A stretch of 10,888 nt of DNA from Isohypsibius dastychi (Eukaryota > Tardigrada > Eutardigrada > Parachela > Isohypsibiidae). The notes beneath the pieces were generated by a model. It was not told where the DNA came from. It saw only the letters and a program-made list of their open reading frames with translations, and ran no database searches. Below are positions 7,131-10,888 of the stretch, piece by piece. Position numbers and translations under genes: made by a program. The stretch lies in assembly GCA_034696485.1 (NCBI GenBank), contig JAQIWT010001414.1, positions 1 to 10,888 on the forward strand, in the 5' to 3' direction. Each line of letters begins with the position of its first letter. The first letter of the stretch is position 1.

Positions 7131-9439
7131 TTACTTTCGCTTTCTCTTTTTTGTCAGTTCAGCCAATCCGGCAAATTCGAAACTCCGCAGTGGGTCAGCT
7201 TTCGCTTTCTACAAGAAAGGCAGTATAACTATCGTCTCTCAAATAAGAAAGAGTAGCGCTTACCCGATTCTTCAGAAGACCCTTGGGTAACTGCTTTTTC
7301 TTTGCGTGTCTTTGTGAGACCTTGTCGACTGCACCGGTTTTGACAGCTTGCCGCAGGACAGGCGGTATCAAATAATCGGGGATGTGTTTTAAATGTGGCT
7401 GGACTTTGACGGTGTGCAAGGTCTTGTCGTGCCGTAGAACCTGGAGATCCCGTGGATTGTCGGTGAAATAAGTCTTAAGTTTCTGCGAGTTCAGTATTTC
7501 TTGACGGATTTCTTTGATACGAGCTTCCCGAATGGCCACTTTTGTCACGGCTCTCATTGCATCCTGGAAAGAACAAACAGTTACTATTAACAATAATGCA
7601 TATTATGAAAAAGTTATGATAGAATATAAATAAATACATCTTAAATTATATAAATAATGAAAAACTGAAATAAAATTAATAAATATTAAATATTAATCAA
7701 AGGGTATTATAAAGATATTATACGGAACTAATTAACTATACTGAGGCGAAAGCAATAAGTACCTGGGATCGATATCGAAATCCTTCAATTTGATCCATCC
7801 GAAACTGATAAGGCTTGAAAACTGAGGGTTTGTTGCTGCTGCTGCTTGATTCTGAACGGATTCCACCACCGTCATCTAGAGACTGGGAAAGAACGTGATC
7901 GATCTGATTTAGAAGCTGCAATTCTTGGGACTGGACGAAAGATAAAGCTGTTCCTTGGTTTTTGCCTCTCGCAGTTCTAAAATAAAATTTACTTTGGAAC
8001 GAGTCCGGTTCGGCAAATAGGAAACAAACCTGCCAACGCGATGGATATAAGCTTCCAAGCTCTTCGGGAAGTCGAAGTTAATGACGTTGGATACATTCTG
8101 GAAATCGATGCCGCGGGAGACTCCATATTCTTTATCACCTCTCTTCTTCGTCTTTTCTTTTCCCGTTTTGCCAGCATTCTTCATCCGCACTTCATCACTT
8201 GCTATCAGGATGTCGTATACATCGTCGTTGAACTGCTGAACAATGTGGCAGCTGAAAAGTACAACAATGTGAAACAAAGTTGGGCAACAAGCTCGAGTGA
8301 TAAAATACCGAGAATTCACTGGAAGCTCAGAATTGAGGATGCATGCCCGAATGCCGAACTGCTCCAGGTAAAGTTTCAGTCGGTAACAGCGCTCCGTATT
8401 GTTGACAAATAAAATGCATTTTCCTTGGACTAATTTCAGTTTTAGCATTGCATAAATGAGCAGGAACTTTTCGTTCTCGTCGCACATGATGTGATATTGT
8501 GTCAGCTGATCGGTTTCCGGTAGCTGACTTTCTTCCAACTTCAGCGTTACCTATGATATCCGCAGTTAATGAACACTTCGACCATCACTTACGCGAATAA
8601 TACCGTAACCCACCGGATTATGAAGAAACAACTTCTTCAGCTGTGTAATTTCCTCTGATAGTGTCGCAGATGTCAGAAGAACCTGGCAAACTTCCGGAAG
8701 ATACGTCTTTATATTTTGAACATCCTTTTCATATCCGAACGAGAACAGAAGATCTGCTTCGTCAAACACAATGATTTCCAGAGAATCTTTCACGATCAGA
8801 TTCCGTGCCTGAAGGTGGGCGAATATTTTAGCTGGTGTACCGATGATGACATCCGGAAACTCTTTCAGCAAAGGTCTGAAAATGTACCGTTTAAACACCC
8901 ACAAACAAAATGGACGTTAAAACTATATTACTTTTGTGATGATAAATCAGCTTGGCCGGCAAGATCAATGCATCGGACGTCTCCAGGACAAGCAGAAGTC
9001 AGTTCCTATAAGTTAATCGTTCAAAAATCCGCACTTGGTACGAACCGAACAGCGGAAGGTTACCATTAATCCTCGATAGGCCTGTTGCGCAAGCTCCTTT
9101 GATGGGACGATAATCATGGCTTTAATCGAGGCTTTCTGATCGATTCCTGATTTTTGCGATAATATCCTCTGGATAATTGGGATCAGGAAAGCTGCTGTTT
9201 TTCCAGAACCAGTTCTGGCGCGGGCTACGATATCCTTTCCATCCAAAGCCAAAGGAATAGCACGCTCTTGGACAAGGGTCGGCTCCTTCCAGTCCAACTT
9301 TGTTATAGCCTTTGAGACACAAGGAAAATTAAATCTTCAAATGTTCGCTGCCTTCAAGATTTTCGTTGATGAATACCTTCAATATTCGCTCATCTAGTCC
9401 CATATCCTCGAAGCGAATAGGTACTTCCTCTTCTTCCAT
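7131..9439 (-). CDS. DDX56: DDX56/Dbp9-type DEAD-box ATP-dependent RNA helicase
   Basis: This nucleolar RNA helicase family acts in assembly of 60S ribosomal subunits. Nine exons (9439-9377, 9309-9064, 9005-8932, 8875-8593, 8550-8309, 8251-8030, 7976-7763, 7563-7264, 7208-7131) join in frame, giving 573 residues; human DDX56 is 547. Motifs in order are the Q motif with FEDMGL (10-15) and PTLVQ (31-35), motif I ARTGSGKT (52-59), Ia PSKELA (90-95), GTPAK (140-144), II DEAD (166-169), III SAT (197-199), LFVN (269-272), V SRGIDF (348-353) and VI HRVGRTARG (373-381). The DDX56-type tail is present: YQFRMDQIEGFRYRSQDAMR, KTYFTDNPRDLQVLRHD, and a basic C-terminus (KKRKRK) that suits nuclear import. 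All catalytic motifs are intact. The start at 9439 matches relatives, which begin a few acidic residues before the F-x-x-M-G-L segment. CAAATTCAG lies one base before this ATG and could be an acceptor. The frame is open upstream to an ATG at 9622, a possible 61-residue extension. Introns are 42-67 nt except the last but one, which is 199 nt. Confidence 0.96.
7564..7762 (-). other. long AT-rich intron of the helicase gene
   Basis: This 199-nt intron has donor CAG|GTACTT and acceptor TTCTTTCCAG. It is three to four times longer than the gene's other introns and its 7600-7735 part is almost entirely A and T. No RNA gene or open frame is visible in it. Confidence 0.85.
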
Positions 9440-9782
9440 CCTGAATTTGACGTGTCCTGTGTAGTCTTCGTAATATGATTCCACACACAGATTTGTTGTC
9501 AAATCAGCCTCAGCGAACAAGAAATGGAAGTTGACGTTGTTAGAAATCGCAAACTCGCCGCCTGAGCAGTGTGGTAACCATTTGAAAGTGTACATTACCA
9601 TCGGCTTGAGCGATTGCAACATCTAAGTAAGGGGTACCTTCCGACTAGATCGCAAACAAGGAAAGTTCAGAAAAACACCAAACAACGCTGCATTTGCTTT
9701 TATCCCAATCCTGATCTGACCTAATTTGTTTCATTGTTTAAATTTTCAAAGAAAAGTACTGCCATTTTGGGCATCGTTTCCC
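9440..9782. promoter_or_regulatory. divergent intergenic region between the helicase gene and the last gene
   Basis: These 343 bases separate the two start codons and should contain both promoters. No clear TATA element or repeat is visible. The minus-strand frame of the helicase stays open across 9440-9622, beginning with an ATG at 9622 that directly follows a CTTAG acceptor-like site. Confidence 0.45.
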
Positions 9783-10888
9783 ATGGGGCCACCGGCAAGC
9801 GGTAAGTCCAGTGCAATTTTCGAACCAGCTGTAATACAGCGAGTTGTGGTTTCATTCGACCGTTCGATTTTGACCGTGAAGGTTTTTTCAGTTCATCGAC
9901 CTTTCTGGGTTCGACAACGCAATACCAGATCTCATTGAATTCAAGTTTTCATTTCAGAGAAGGCCAGGGTTTCCGAGTTGGCTGCAGCTTCATCGAAAAC
10001 GCCATCAAAGAGCATTTTGTCTAAAAGCTCATCTTGTCCCAAAACAACTTCGATCCAGAAAAAGGTTGGTGAACTGGACTATGGTGTTTTTCTAAGCAGA
10101 AAAGTGTTGTTGTTTATTGCGTGGTTCATTTGAAAAGCGCCATGTGTACAGTGTACTTTCGCAAACGAACTCGATCATCGAATTTAGCTCATATATATAG
10201 GATTGAACCATCCATAATTTTTGAATGAATATTGGATTTTATTTTCAGAGCCCCAAAGAATCCATCTTGCACAGCATATTCTTTGGAAAGACACACGTCA
10301 AAAGCACCAAGTCGTCGTGCGTGCGAGCGATTGCTCAACCTGCGCTGTCACCTGCTCCAAAAACACCTGCGAAAAACGTGAGCTGGAGTCCCAGATTGGA
10401 ACAAGTTCACAGCATCATTCCTGAATTCCCGTATCCTGAAGAGGCGGCGACCAGCAAGAAAGAGCGTAAAACAGAAGCTGAAAAGAAAGCCGAAAAGATG
10501 CGTCGCAAAAACATCAACAAGATGGACTCGGCTAACTCAATTAGCAAACGTGTTGTTAGGCCCACAAGCCGCAAGAATTCTCGTCCAGCTCCAGCGGAAG
10601 AGCAGGAAAGCACTGGCTCCGCGAAAAAGCGTTCGAAAACCGATGTCAAGGAAGCTGAAAGTTGTTCTTCTAAATTACCAGTTCGACAGACTGAACCGGA
10701 AGTACCTCTCCCTTTTTCAATCGCGCCACAGCTGTCGGAGATTATCATTGCGGCTGAAAAGATTTCCGAGCCAGTATTGTCGGAACGTCCAGCTGCTCCC
10801 ATGCCAGCAATACCTGTAGTCGAAAAAGATTTCGAGATTGTCGGCAGTGCCTTGACTATCTTTGGTGGGAAATTCTACATGGCTCAAG
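9783..10888 (+). CDS. partial gene: basic Ser/Pro-rich protein with a possible PP1-docking motif
   Basis: The model joins 9783-9801 (a 19-nt first coding exon, G|GTAAGT), 9958-10064 and 10249 to the window edge through introns of 156 and 184 nt, all in frame. It yields 255 residues and is cut off by the window end. The protein has no signal peptide. It is rich in Ser, Pro, Lys and Ala, with Lys/Arg clusters (KKERK, KKAEKMRRKN, KKRSK) suggesting nuclear location and little fold. KNVSW at 84-88 fits the RVxF consensus for protein phosphatase 1 docking, and it is flanked by TP and SP sites that could be phosphorylated. Near the window end the sequence becomes more hydrophobic (FEIVGSALTIFGGKFYMAQ). 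No family was recognised; a PP1-regulating or chromosome-associated protein is only a possibility. The start is the ATG whose short exon splices in frame; an upstream first exon cannot be excluded. Confidence 0.65.

Noticed and set aside
8041-8412. Plus-strand 123-codon frame
   Set aside because: It is a shadow of helicase exons carrying motifs V and VI on the minus strand.

Overview
The window looks like nuclear DNA from a compact-genome invertebrate. Its genes are split by mostly 42-67 nt introns with GT...AG ends and T-rich acceptors, it has animal-type protein families, and it shows AATAAA signals. A nematode outside the C. elegans group (for example Dorylaimia) is my leading guess. A tardigrade or mite cannot be excluded from sequence alone. 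There is no bacterial gene organisation, insertion sequence, rRNA, tRNA or CRISPR array that I can see.

Layout: 1-2229 is gene-poor and holds only exon-like fragments, two of them interrupted by a single TAG. 2230-3309 (+) is a four-exon IspD/CRPPA-type cytidylyltransferase gene. 3590-5647 (-) is a five-exon gene for a secreted protein with a long Thr-rich mucin-like region and a C-terminal eight-cysteine domain. 6251-7012 (+) is a two-exon gene for a smaller secreted protein with the same eight-cysteine spacing. 7131-9439 (-) is a nine-exon DDX56/Dbp9-type DEAD-box RNA helicase gene. 9783 to the window end (+) is the 5' part of a gene for a basic, Ser/Pro-rich, probably nuclear protein with a possible PP1-docking motif.

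The most interesting part is 3590-7012. Two divergently transcribed genes encode secreted proteins with Thr-rich linkers and C-terminal domains whose eight cysteines have nearly identical spacing (15, 21-22, 10-14, 8-9, 21-22, 6, 1). Both domains have a C-x-Q-x-Y motif at cysteine 5, end in C-x-C, and carry a phase-2 intron just after cysteine 3. I read them as Spaetzle/neurotrophin-like cystine-knot ligands formed by duplication. The stretch between them contains a perfect 20-bp palindrome and a cysteine-rich open frame ending at a consensus splice donor.

Neighbouring genes alternate in orientation: IspD and the mucin-like gene converge, the two ligand genes diverge, the second ligand gene and the helicase converge with probably overlapping 3' UTRs, and the helicase diverges from the last gene. 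Apart from the ligand pair, the genes have no evident common pathway. The exon models were built by hand by joining consensus splice sites in frame and comparing with families I know; no database search was run.
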